Below, one piece after another: positions 1 to 6,740 of a stretch of 19,212 nt of DNA. The notes beneath the pieces are model-generated. The model saw only the letters and a program-made list of their open reading frames with translations, was not told the origin of the DNA and did no database searches. The position numbers and the translations under genes were made by a program. The stretch is from an uncultured Collinsella sp. (GTDB lineage: Bacteria > Actinomycetota > Coriobacteriia > Coriobacteriales > Coriobacteriaceae), in NCBI GenBank assembly GCA_902470905.1, contig CABRIC010000040.1, forward strand, positions 1 through 19,212, read 5' to 3'. Each line of letters starts with the position of its first letter. Position 1 is the first letter of the stretch.

Positions 1-1036
1 CATGGCCGTGGCCGCCGCAGCACTCGTGGTCCTCGTCGTGGTGGTGGCCACAACCGCACTCGTGATCGTCGCCATGCTCGCCGCAACCACAGCCCTCCTC
101 GTGAGCACCATGCTCCTCGGGACGATACTGCGACCAGTCCAGACCGGCGGCGATGGCGTCGGCCTCCTCCTTGTAGAGGACCGTGATGGCCTGGGTGCCC
201 AGCTTGGCGCCACCGATGGCGTCGAGCATATCGTAGAGCGTAAAGGCCACGTCGGCGCCGGGCAGCGCAAGCTCGCGGTCGTCGGCATAGGCGAGCGCCA
301 AGCGCAGGTCCTTAATGAAGTGCTCGACCATAAAGCCGGGCTTGTAGTCGCCGTCGAGCGCCTTGGGCGCCAGGCTCTCCATGGCGCCGGACTTGCCGGT
401 GCCGCCCAGGATCATCTGGCGGGTCTTCTCCAGGTCAAGGCCGCTCAACTCGGCAAATGCCATGGCGTCTGCCATGCCGACCATGCAGGCGCCCAGCGAC
501 ACCTGGTTGGCGAGCTTGGCAGCCTGGCCCTTGCCGGCGCCGTCGAAGCAGCAGATGTTGGCCGCGAAGGTGGCAAGGATGTCGCGGACCGGCGCGATGT
601 CGTTCTCGGTGGCGCCCACGATAGCCGTAAGCGTGCCGGCGATAGCACCCGACTCGCCGCCGGTGACGGGGCAGTCAAACGCCATGCGACCGGAAACCTG
701 GGCGGCCTCGGCAATGTCGCGCGCCAGCTCGGGCGAGCTCGTGGTGAGGTCGATCAGGACCGCGCCGGGCTTAGTGCACGCGAGCAGGCCGTCGCCCGCC
801 AGGTAGAGCTCCTCGACCTCGGAGGGATAGCCCACCATGGTAAAGACGACATCGGCGTTAGCCACGGCATCGGCCGGCGTATCGGCCCAGGCGGCACCGC
901 GCTCGATAAGCGCGGCCGCCTTGGACTTGGTGCGGTTGTTGACCGTGACGGGATAGCCGGCATCCAGGATGTGGCCGGCGATGGGGGCACCCATGATTCC
1001 GGTGCCGATAAATGCGACGGAGAGCTTGTTTGCCAT
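1..1036 (-). CDS. NAD(P)-dependent 3-hydroxyisobutyrate / 2-hydroxy-3-oxopropionate reductase family dehydrogenase, partial, with His/Cys-rich tail
   Basis: The gene starts at ATG 1036 behind a GGAAAGG site and is still open at base 1, so its C-terminus is missing. The protein begins MANKLSVAFIGTGIMGAPIA, a Rossmann dinucleotide-binding loop (GTGIMG). It then shows the family signatures DLTTSSPELA, DCPVTGGESGA (substrate loop) and GKGQAAKLANQ, where K174 aligns with the catalytic lysine. Family members oxidise or reduce short beta-hydroxyacids such as tartronate semialdehyde/glycerate or 3-hydroxyisobutyrate; which substrate applies here cannot be told. The usual fold ends near residue 295. 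From about residue 307 a non-family tail rich in His, Cys, Asp and Glu follows: 10 His and 6 Cys in the 39 visible residues, including CGCG, HHH and ECC. This looks like a metal-binding appendage. It lies downstream of degV with a 92-bp gap and no clear terminator between them. The family call is firm; the substrate and the tail's role are not. Confidence 0.88.
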   Translation of the reverse strand, partial: MANKLSVAFIGTGIMGAPIAGHILDAGYPVTVNNRTKSKAAALIERGAAWADTPADAVANADVVFTMVGYPSEVEELYLAGDGLLACTKPGAVLIDLTTSSPELARDIAEAAQVSGRMAFDCPVTGGESGAIAGTLTAIVGATENDIAPVRDILATFAANICCFDGAGKGQAAKLANQVSLGACMVGMADAMAFAELSGLDLEKTRQMILGGTGKSGAMESLAPKALDGDYKPGFMVEHFIKDLRLALAYADDRELALPGADVAFTLYDMLDAIGGAKLGTQAITVLYKEEADAIAAGLDWSQYRPEEHGAHEEGCGCGEHGDDHECGCGHHHDEDHECCGGHGH

Positions 1037-1128
1037 GAAACCTTTCCTTTTGGGTTGGGTGTTGTTACCAGGTTGAATACTCAGCGCCAGCGCTTGAGCT
1101 GCGGGGCGCCTGCGGTCGTAGCGCCCGC

Positions 1129-2082
1129 CTACTGGCCGCGCACGCGACGGGCGATGCGGTCGGAAAGCGACGCCTTGTCGGCGCGGTTCTTACCCCAAAA
1201 TGCGCAGCCCACCATGCCGGGGCCCACGTGCGAGCCGATAGTAGGGCCCACGGAGCCGCGAATGATCGTGACGTCGGCGCAGCCCTCCTCCTTGCGGATG
1301 GCAGCTTCGAGCCAGTCGCCGTCCTTCTCGGCATCGGCCGTCATGATGGCGATGGGCATGGTGCGATCGGGCACGTAGTTCTCGCGGAACGACTTGAGGA
1401 TGGACTTGAGCGCCTTCTTGCGGCCGCGGTTGACGCCGATCAGCGACAGCGAGCCGGCAAGGTCGTAAGAGAGCTCGGGCTTGACGTCGAGCTTTGCCGT
1501 GAGCTGCGCCGCCGCGGGCGGAATGCGGCCGCCGGCAGCCAGCGCATCGAAGCTCTCGAGCGTAAAGTAGCCGTGGACATAAGTCTTTGCCTCGTTTGCC
1601 CAATCGACCAGCTGCTTGGCGGTCAGTCCCGCCGAACGCTGGCGCACGGCCTCGAGCGCCAAAAGCGCGCCGGTCGCGCAGGGCAGAGCGTTGTCGACCA
1701 CGTAGAGCTCGAAGTTGGGATACTCGGCGCGCACGGCATCTGCCGCCTGGCACGCGGAGTTGTAGCTCGACGACAGCGCCGAGGTAAAGCACAGGTAGAC
1801 CGTGGGCGTACCCTCTTTGGCGCATTCGGTAAAGAACTCGATATAGCGACCGAGCGACACGGCGGAGGTAGACACGCGAGCGCCGGCGCGCATGCGGTCG
1901 TAGAACTCCTTGGGTGTGATGCTCGACCAGATGTCATCCGTGCGCTCCTCGCCATCGATAATGAAGGGGAAACCCAGGATATCGACATCAAGGTTCGCGG
2001 CGACCTCGGGGCTAAAGTCGCAGCAAGTATCGACGACGATGCGGCAACGGTCCGAATGACCGGCGGATGCGGCCTTGTCCAT
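1129..2082 (-). CDS. DegV family fatty-acid-binding protein
   Basis: The 317-residue protein matches the DegV family in length and layout. The N-terminal stretch CRIVVDTCCDFSPE carries the first conserved block, STS at 71-73 is the conserved Ser/Thr pair region, and LCFTSALSSSYNSA near residue 98 is the second lipid-contacting block. AAGGRIPP near the middle is also typical. DegV proteins bind a single fatty acid between two alpha/beta domains; FakB subunits of this family hand acyl chains to the kinase FakA, but no fakA is visible here. I chose ATG 2082 because AAGGAG sits 8 nt upstream; an in-frame TTG at 2085 is a possible alternative. The ribosome binding site begins almost immediately after the hpf terminator, so the gene has little room for its own promoter and may rely on terminator read-through. 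Confidence 0.9.
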   Translation of the reverse strand: MDKAASAGHSDRCRIVVDTCCDFSPEVAANLDVDILGFPFIIDGEERTDDIWSSITPKEFYDRMRAGARVSTSAVSLGRYIEFFTECAKEGTPTVYLCFTSALSSSYNSACQAADAVRAEYPNFELYVVDNALPCATGALLALEAVRQRSAGLTAKQLVDWANEAKTYVHGYFTLESFDALAAGGRIPPAAAQLTAKLDVKPELSYDLAGSLSLIGVNRGRKKALKSILKSFRENYVPDRTMPIAIMTADAEKDGDWLEAAIRKEEGCADVTIIRGSVGPTIGSHVGPGMVGCAFWGKNRADKASLSDRIARRVRGQ

Positions 2083-2100
2083 CAAAGCGACTCCTTACGT

Positions 2101-2132
2101 AAAAAGGCGGCCACCCGCATGGGATGGCCGCC
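2101..2132 (-). terminator. Rho-independent terminator after hpf
   Basis: On the minus strand GGCGGCCA pairs with TGGCCGCC (2125-2132 with 2106-2113). Inner CCC/GGG pairs with one bulged T extend the stem, the loop is ATGC, and a run of Ts at 2101-2105 follows. It sits about 30 nt after the hpf stop and only about 18 nt before the degV start. Confidence 0.85.
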
Positions 2133-2135
2133 AAC

Positions 2136-2157
2136 CGTTAACTCATGCAAGTTAACG
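2136..2157. repeat. 7-bp inverted repeat CGTTAAC-N8-GTTAACG
   Basis: Perfect 7-bp arms (2136-2142 and 2151-2157) flank an 8-nt spacer just downstream of the hpf stop codon. It can form a small hairpin ahead of the terminator. No known binding protein is implied. Confidence 0.5.
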
Positions 2158-2161
2158 TATT

Positions 2162-2746
2162 TTACTCGTCAAGTGTTTCGATGCGGGGCTTGATGATGCC
2201 ATATCCACCATTCTTACGGTGATACACCACATTGATGAGGCCAGTCGTCGCGTTCTCGAACACGTAGAAGTCGTGGCCGAGCAGATCGGTCTGCACCAGC
2301 GCCTGCTCCTCAGTCATCGGGGTGACATCAATGACCTTCTCACGGACGAGCAGGTCGTCCTCCTCCTCGGGCAGCAGCAGGTCGGCCAGATCCTCGACGC
2401 GCTCGACCGGTGCGACATCCGCTGCGCTGGCACCGCCCTGGCGGTTGTCCACGACCTTGGTCTTGAACTTGCGCAGCTGGCGGGTGACCTTATCGGCGGA
2501 GAGGTCGATGGCGGCGTACATATCTGCACCGTGCTCGGCAACGCGAATCACCGAACCGCGGGCACGAACCGTAACCTCGACGATCGCCGGGTTGGGGTTC
2601 GAGGGGTTCTTCTCATAGCGAAGTACAACGTCGACCGTCATGGGCTCGATATCGAAAACCTTGAGCGCCTCGCCGATCTTCTCATCCACATGCGCACGCA
2701 GAGCATCGGTTACCGTCGTCTTGCGTCCAGAAACCTTGATATCCAT
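2162..2746 (-). CDS. hpf: Ribosome hibernation-promoting factor, long form (HPF/RaiA family)
   Basis: The 194-residue protein has the two-domain layout of long HPF. An N-terminal S30AE/RaiA domain (about 1-98, starting MDIKVSGRKTTVTDALRAHV, with KVTRQLRKFK at its end) is joined by an acidic linker (LLLPEEEDDLL) to a C-terminal domain (about 135-190) with the conserved block FYVFENATTGLINVVYHRKNG. Long HPF binds the 30S decoding region in stationary phase and dimerises ribosomes into 100S particles through its C-terminal domain. ATG 2746 is chosen because GGAG lies 7 nt upstream and the domain begins exactly there; the frame stays open 20 codons further upstream, but that part does not resemble the family. 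A strong terminator follows. The 317-bp gap upstream must hold its promoter, but I could not identify a convincing one. Confidence 0.95.
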   Translation of the reverse strand: MDIKVSGRKTTVTDALRAHVDEKIGEALKVFDIEPMTVDVVLRYEKNPSNPNPAIVEVTVRARGSVIRVAEHGADMYAAIDLSADKVTRQLRKFKTKVVDNRQGGASAADVAPVERVEDLADLLLPEEEDDLLVREKVIDVTPMTEEQALVQTDLLGHDFYVFENATTGLINVVYHRKNGGYGIIKPRIETLDE

Positions 2747-3063
2747 ACGTGGCTCCAATCTGCCTCGGGGACTTACTGTACTGGCTATGTACCCATTGCC
2801 GTGCATTTAATCACGCGGATTCCCAAAGACCCGAATAACGATTGCTTGATACCGCATACCGAAGTCTCGCACTTTTCTGTGGCAAAGTGCGCTATAGGAG
2901 GGCGACGGCGACTTTGTATTTGGTCCCGAAAATTGGCTTTGACCTGCTGGTTTTATTGGGATGAAAAAGCCGGGCTCCCCCATCGGGGAAGCCCGGCAGT
3001 GCGTGTTGAAACCGTGAAGAGGCATCTCTCCTAGCGCATAGGAGACGCCACCCCTAGCAATAA
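2747..3063. other. Intergenic region between hpf and the lipoprotein gene
   Basis: No supportable gene is present. The stretch contains the lipoprotein gene's terminator (2964-2997), a hairpin directly after that gene's stop (TCTCCTA/TAGGAGA near 3027-3045), and a 7-bp hairpin GCACTTT/AAAGTGC on the minus strand at 2869-2890. The hpf promoter is presumably within 2747-2960, but no clear -35/-10 pair stands out. Confidence 0.6.
2964..2997 (-). terminator. Rho-independent terminator after the solute-binding lipoprotein gene
   Basis: On the minus strand a 13-bp stem (2985-2997 with 2969-2981, one G-U wobble) closes a GAT loop and runs directly into five Ts at 2964-2968. It separates the lipoprotein transcript from hpf. 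There is no T run on the plus side, so it acts leftward only. Confidence 0.9.
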
Positions 3064-4056
3064 CTAGCTATTGAGCTTGTTAATGTCGTCGTCGGTGATA
3101 GTGCCCTCCTGGCTGGACGATTTATCCTCGGAGGTTGTACCCTCGCTGCTCGAATCGGAGGATGCAGACTCGCTGGATCCGGTGTCGGTCGGCTGCACGT
3201 CGGCGCCCGAGACCGTCTTGGTGGTGAGGTCATAGGGCATCGTGCCGTACCAGATGGAGTGGACCGCCTCGAGCGTGCCATCGACCGTGATACCGTCGAG
3301 GGCATCGCTCACGGCACGGCATAGCTCATCGTTGGCCGCGAGGCCCGCGACGCCGAGCGTCGAGGGTGTCCCGAGCGCGCCGACGTAAGAGATCTGGCTC
3401 ATCAGGCGCGCAAGGTAGCCGCCGGCCGTGGAATCGCAAATCACGTAGTCTATCTCGCCGGACTCGAGCGCCTCAAAGCACTCGTTGATGTTGGAGAAGG
3501 TCTTTTGGTTGGCCGTGATGCTCTGCTTGGCGAGCGCTTCCTGCGAGGCCGAAGAGGTCTGAACGCCCAGGGTAGCGGTGTTAAGCGTTTCGGTGGAAAC
3601 GCTCAGCGACTCGCCATCGCTCGTCTTTCCGAACACTGCCGCAGCGTCGTACAGGCAAGTACCAAGCGTGCTGATGTCACCATCCGTGGAATTGATGTCA
3701 CCAATGAAGATGTCGGCCTTTTTGTCACCAAGCGCGGAATCGGCAGAAGACGCATCGACGAAGGCAACCTTAAGGCCCATGCGGCTTGCAAGGGCGCGGG
3801 CAGCGTCGACCGCGTAGCCCGTGAGGTTGCCATCGGCGCCCTGCATGGCCTGCGGGGCATCGGAGGTATCGAGGGCAACCGTCAGGGTGCCGGGAGTGAC
3901 CAGGGCATCGTCCGACACCGCAGGGGTGACGGTCTCGCGCTCGATCTGGTCAATCGTGGGTGTCGTGAACGTGGACAGCGGATTGAACGCGCATCCGCTC
4001 AAGCCCAATACGGCAATGACCGCCGCGGTCCCAGCACCTAACCGAGCCGCGTGCAT
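3064..4056 (-). CDS. Extracellular solute-binding lipoprotein (SBP family 3, amino-acid type)
   Basis: The 330-residue protein starts MHAARL and has a lipoprotein signal peptide: a hydrophobic stretch AAVIAVLGL followed by lipobox LSGC, with C22 the expected acylated cysteine. The mature part fits periplasmic-binding-protein family 3. TLTVALDTSDAPQAM opens the first lobe, GNLTGYAVDAARALASRMG is the typical ligand-lobe motif, and ADIFIGDINST and EIDYVICDSTAGGYL lie at the usual places. The last ~45 residues are a Ser/Glu/Asp-rich low-complexity tail. Such proteins capture amino acids for ABC importers or act as sensor modules, but no permease or ATPase gene is adjacent, so its partner is unknown. 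I chose ATG 4056 (GAGGGG 7 nt upstream); ATG 4074 also works. The frame remains open to 4455, but that stretch reads as Arg-rich nonsense and overlaps the candidate RNA, so it is excluded. Confidence 0.85.
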   Translation of the reverse strand: MHAARLGAGTAAVIAVLGLSGCAFNPLSTFTTPTIDQIERETVTPAVSDDALVTPGTLTVALDTSDAPQAMQGADGNLTGYAVDAARALASRMGLKVAFVDASSADSALGDKKADIFIGDINSTDGDISTLGTCLYDAAAVFGKTSDGESLSVSTETLNTATLGVQTSSASQEALAKQSITANQKTFSNINECFEALESGEIDYVICDSTAGGYLARLMSQISYVGALGTPSTLGVAGLAANDELCRAVSDALDGITVDGTLEAVHSIWYGTMPYDLTTKTVSGADVQPTDTGSSESASSDSSSEGTTSEDKSSSQEGTITDDDINKLNS

Positions 4057-4097
4057 CAAGCTGCCCCTCACCATGTCCACTACCCTGCCTTCTGTGT

Positions 4098-4127
4098 CGT
4101 ATACAATCCGTGCGTTGCGCGGAATAA
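4098..4127 (-). promoter_or_regulatory. Possible promoter of the lipoprotein gene
   Basis: On the minus strand TATACG (4098-4103) lies about 18 nt after TTATTC. A transcript from here would have a short leader to ATG 4056. The -35 match is poor, so the gene may instead be read from the stronger promoter at 4406-4434. Confidence 0.25.
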
Positions 4128-4400
4128 CGGGTTGTTCCCACCAGCTGACCTGGTATTTGACCCCACACTTGCGCACCGGGGTGTTTGCTCGGGAGGCCGT
4201 AGCCACCTTCACGACTGGCCCGCTCGCCCGCGAGGCGGTATTGCCCCAAAGAAAGTAGAACGGACGGTGCGGCTTACATCTAGGACGCGCCATGATCGCG
4301 CCGCGCGCACGCGGTCGCTTACGTGGATCCCTTTGACCGCGTCTGTCTTGGACTAGGATGGACATTTTGTCCGTCCGCAACCACAGCCTGGCAGGAACGT
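4110..4400 (-). ncRNA. Candidate structured non-coding RNA between comFC and hpf, possibly raiA-motif type
   Basis: About 290 nt of GC-rich sequence follow a strong minus-strand promoter, and no plausible protein occupies them. Complementary segments suggest an extensive fold. GGACA/TGTCC closes an AAA loop near 4355-4370. ACGCGGTC pairs with GACCGCGT about 18 nt later (around 4308-4343). CGGACGG near 4375 could pair with CCGTCCG near 4263. ACCAG/CTGGT surrounds a 5-nt loop near 4150. GTTGCG (4376-4381) can close the whole domain with CGCAAC (4114-4119). From memory, the raiA-motif RNA of Firmicutes and Actinobacteria is found near raiA/hpf and comFC genes; here comFC lies upstream and hpf downstream with one gene between. 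I could not compare with the raiA consensus, so the identity is inference; a leader RNA of the lipoprotein gene is the main alternative. Confidence 0.5.
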
Positions 4401-4405
4401 AGCGC

Positions 4406-4434
4406 ATTATAGCTAAGTTCAAGCTATAGTTTAA
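4406..4434 (-). promoter_or_regulatory. Strong sigma-70-type promoter with an internal inverted repeat
   Basis: On the minus strand TTAAAC (4429-4434) and a perfect TATAAT (4406-4411) are separated by exactly 17 nt, with a start expected near 4399. A perfect 7-bp inverted repeat (TATAGCT, 7-nt spacer, AGCTATA; 4408-4428) fills the spacer and overlaps the -10 box, as an operator might. Confidence 0.65.
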
Positions 4435-4506
4435 GGTTAGGGACGCTATTCGCATCTCGAGTACAGATTTCGCAGGTCGGGACGGACCATTCGTGCCCCC
4501 ATGAAG

Positions 4507-4535
4507 CCCGGAGCTCCCCTACGGGGAGCTCCGGG
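4507..4535 (-). terminator. Probable terminator hairpin of the comFC operon
   Basis: A perfect 13-bp stem (4507-4519 with 4523-4535) closes a 3-nt loop. On the minus strand it is followed only by CTTCAT, not a proper U tract, so termination efficiency is uncertain. Placement after the last gene of the leftward operon supports the call. Confidence 0.5.
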
Positions 4536-4555
4536 GCACCCGTCTCAGGGTGCCG

Positions 4556-4772
4556 TGTGCAAAAAACGGCATATATGAGTACTGATACCAATTTAGTAGC
4601 AGCGTTTTTCCGCCCCACGAGCCCTTTTTGAGTTCCGAACAGGCTGCTTGGCGCCAAGATATTCCACATTCGCTTATTATCTCTTCAATGAATCCAGATT
4701 TTCGGCCCAAGTTTTTTTGTTTTTGCTGTCACTAATTTAGTAACAGTACTCATATTTGCCGTTTTTTGCACA
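4556..4772. mobile_element. MITE-like element with 48-bp terminal inverted repeats
   Basis: The ends are 48-bp inverted repeats (4556-4603 and 4725-4772) matching at 42 of 48 positions. Both begin TGTGCAAAAAACGGCA when read inward. The 121-bp interior is AT-rich with no convincing reading frame. There is no transposase and I see no target-site duplication. It could be a non-autonomous transposon relic or a dispersed palindromic repeat; the inverted repeats themselves are certain. Confidence 0.6.
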
Positions 4773-4809
4773 GAGCATATAAGCAGTCCCCCCCTATAAA
4801 GCCATAGTT

Positions 4810-5919
4810 TTACGCCGGCTTGAGCCCAAAGCACGCTCGGAGCGTATTCAGCAGAGCATCTTGCCTCTTTCGACGAGCCTCTACGCGATTCTGATATCGC
4901 TTACCCATACGCTGGTGAATGCGCCATGCGAGCGCTTCCATCGCCTCCATGTCGCAGAGCATTTCGTTGTTGACCGTCGCGACCTCGATTCCCATAGCAA
5001 TCAAGCCCGTGTTGCGTTTTTCATCATGGATACGTCCCCTCCGGGAGGAATGGCCCAGCTCACCGTTGTATTCCAGGTCAAACCGGGCTGCTTCCTGATA
5101 CGCATCGCAAACTGCATGCGGCATCCCCGAGATTGCCTGCGCGCGGTCATCGAACTCGATCTTGTAGTCGGTCTTAAAGGGACCGCAGGCAAATCCGCCA
5201 TAGGAAAACGGAAGCGAAAACATGGCTAGCATGATGCACTCCATGGGTGAGCGCAGGTTTTCCGACAGATAGGGACACAGCCGCCGCAGTTGTTTGGCCG
5301 CACTCCCCTTGCATGCCGCGAGGTAATCTGTCAGGCAATCGGGCGTCAGCACCGGCTCGACTTCAAAGTAGCCAACGTCTGCTGGTTGGTCCTTGTCCTT
5401 TGCAAGTCTATTCGCAACAGGCGATGTATAGGGAGGCAGGTACTTCCCGCGATCGCTCAGCGAAATCTTGGAACACAGTTCCTGGGCCAAGGCAAACGCC
5501 TGGATACAGCCGACCTCGCGAGCAACGGCAACACAAAGAGCCTCGGGAGATAGGCTGTACACCCCCGGTTCCACCTCTAGAATCGAGCCGGCAGGCAACC
5601 CGGCACACACGGACCAGCCCATGCCAGGCATGCGGCGGCGCTGCGCCGCAGATCCCACCAGCAAGCACAGATCTTCTTGCACCTCGCCGCTTTTGGCCCC
5701 AATTCGTACCAGGTCGGAAAGATAGATGTCCTCGGCCGAGGGCGACGATGCATACAGCACGCTGTGCTCTTCATCGGGATCGAGGTCCCTCCAACTGATG
5801 TAACCCATTTGTCGGCGCTCGGCGCGCATCATGCGCAGCGCCGAGGCGCCAGTCAGGATTACGGAGGCCGCCAGTTGCTCGCTTGTCGGCTCGATGCGCC
5901 GCGCTATCTTCACTGCCAC
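4810..5919 (-). CDS. Unrecognised protein with a PD-(D/E)XK/DUF559-like endonuclease C-terminal region
   Basis: I do not recognise this 369-residue protein as a named gene. The first ~190 residues look like a globular recognition or scaffold part with no motif I know. Residues 224-330 resemble the small endonuclease fold of DUF559/Vsr-like proteins: SPMECIMLAMFSLPFSYGG (with E227), a strand ending in FDLEYNGELGH (D281, E283, H290), then HDEKR (D299, R302) and a strand MGIEVATVN. That order of acidic residues, His and Arg fits a PD-(D/E)XK core, but catalysis is unproven. I chose GTG 5919 because AGGGGG lies 7 nt upstream; a TTG at 5937 would overlap comFC. It begins 11 nt after the comFC stop and is last in the tmk-holB-ricT-comFC operon, suggesting a DNA-related role. 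It ends in a basic segment. Confidence 0.7.
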   Translation of the reverse strand: MAVKIARRIEPTSEQLAASVILTGASALRMMRAERRQMGYISWRDLDPDEEHSVLYASSPSAEDIYLSDLVRIGAKSGEVQEDLCLLVGSAAQRRRMPGMGWSVCAGLPAGSILEVEPGVYSLSPEALCVAVAREVGCIQAFALAQELCSKISLSDRGKYLPPYTSPVANRLAKDKDQPADVGYFEVEPVLTPDCLTDYLAACKGSAAKQLRRLCPYLSENLRSPMECIMLAMFSLPFSYGGFACGPFKTDYKIEFDDRAQAISGMPHAVCDAYQEAARFDLEYNGELGHSSRRGRIHDEKRNTGLIAMGIEVATVNNEMLCDMEAMEALAWRIHQRMGKRYQNRVEARRKRQDALLNTLRACFGLKPA

Positions 5920-5930
5920 AAAGCCACCCC

Positions 5931-6737
5931 CTACCAAACGCGTGCGATAGCGAGGCCATCGACTGCTGCGGCGCCGGCACGCTTGAGCTCCGCCGAGGCC
6001 GCTGCCATAGTCGCACCCGTGGTAATGACATCGTCGATGAGCAGCAAACGACAGCCGCGCACATCTTCGACCGTCTCGTACATGCCCCGGGCATGTTCCC
6101 GGCGCTCATCGCGACCGAGCTCTCGCTGGTCACCGTGACCGTATTTGACCAGGGCGTCCAGCAACGACACACCCGAAAGATCGCAAAACGAGCGCGCGAT
6201 TGCTTCCATATGGTCGAATCCACGCCGCCGAAACGCTGCCGCAGTCGCGGGCACAAATACCACCGCGTCGGCGCCGGACAGCACACCGCCGTAGCGATCG
6301 GGGGCTGCCACCTGGGCATGTAAGACGGTGTCGTAGAGTAGCTCCGCCAGATACGGTGCCAGGCGGCGCTCGCCCGCATCCTTGTACGCCTTGATGATGC
6401 GCGGCAGCGGATGTGCGTAGACGACACACGCCAGGCAGCGATCGAGCGCCTCGGCCATTGCCGAAGACGTGCCCTCGACCGAACACTCGGTGCACAGTAA
6501 ATCCCCAAACGGGGCGCCACATCGGATGCAGCTATGGCACGGATCGATGAGCACGAGCGATGCCAGACAATCCTGGCAGATCAACGCACCGGAACGCTCG
6601 CAGCCGGCGCATCGCGTGGGCGACAACGCCTCAAGTGCCTCGTACGTCGCGCGCTCGGCAAGCGGTAGCAATTCGTCCGCAAACGGTAGGGTGCCTGCAC
6701 CCTGCAAGCGACTCAACACATTCAAATGCCTCTTCAT
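5931..6737 (-). CDS. comFC: ComF/ComFC family phosphoribosyltransferase-like competence protein
   Basis: The 268-residue protein has the ComF layout. An N-terminal cysteine-rich zinc module holds C43, C46, C54 and C57, then C67, C70, C73, C82 and C85. A phosphoribosyltransferase domain follows with FVPATAAAFRRRGFDH near 161-176 and the PRPP-binding loop LLIDDVITTGAT at 232-243. ComFC is a cytosolic protein needed for natural transformation in several bacteria, where it works with ComFA and DprA; no comFA is visible here. ATG 6737 has GGAGGG 7 nt upstream. That site is enclosed in a 12-bp hairpin (6741-6776), which may limit translation. It lies about 100 nt after ricT and 11 nt before the nuclease-like gene. 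The family call is firm; whether this organism is transformable is unknown. Confidence 0.9.
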   Translation of the reverse strand: MKRHLNVLSRLQGAGTLPFADELLPLAERATYEALEALSPTRCAGCERSGALICQDCLASLVLIDPCHSCIRCGAPFGDLLCTECSVEGTSSAMAEALDRCLACVVYAHPLPRIIKAYKDAGERRLAPYLAELLYDTVLHAQVAAPDRYGGVLSGADAVVFVPATAAAFRRRGFDHMEAIARSFCDLSGVSLLDALVKYGHGDQRELGRDERREHARGMYETVEDVRGCRLLLIDDVITTGATMAAASAELKRAGAAAVDGLAIARVW

Positions 6738-6740
6738 GAC

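Larger units (their letters stand above)
4456..4809. other. Intergenic region downstream of the comFC operon
   Basis: No convincing gene is present. The stretch holds a GC-rich hairpin (4507-4535), a second 7-bp hairpin GGCACCC/GGGTGCC (4534-4553) and the 217-bp inverted-repeat element (4556-4772). It is markedly more AT-rich than its surroundings. Confidence 0.6.

Noticed and set aside
2..1378. Long plus-strand open frame antisense to the dehydrogenase and degV
   Set aside because: It is a high-GC shadow. Its Val/Ala-rich beginning is just the reverse of the His/Cys tail, and the minus strand encodes recognisable families.
2964..2997. Possible bidirectional terminator
   Set aside because: A T run exists only on the minus strand.
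4110..4400. tmRNA, RNase P RNA or signal recognition particle RNA
   Set aside because: I could not find the tRNA-like ends of tmRNA, the GAGGAAAGTCC-type RNase P core, or the GGAAG-type SRP loop context.
4057..4455. In-frame N-terminal extension of the lipoprotein gene up to 4455
   Set aside because: It reads as Arg/Lys-rich sequence unlike any family, would bury the lipoprotein signal peptide inside the protein, and its first codons lie upstream of the predicted transcription start.
4519..4710. Small minus-strand frame inside the inverted-repeat element
   Set aside because: There is no ribosome binding site, it runs through both a terminal repeat and hairpins, and the peptide resembles nothing known.
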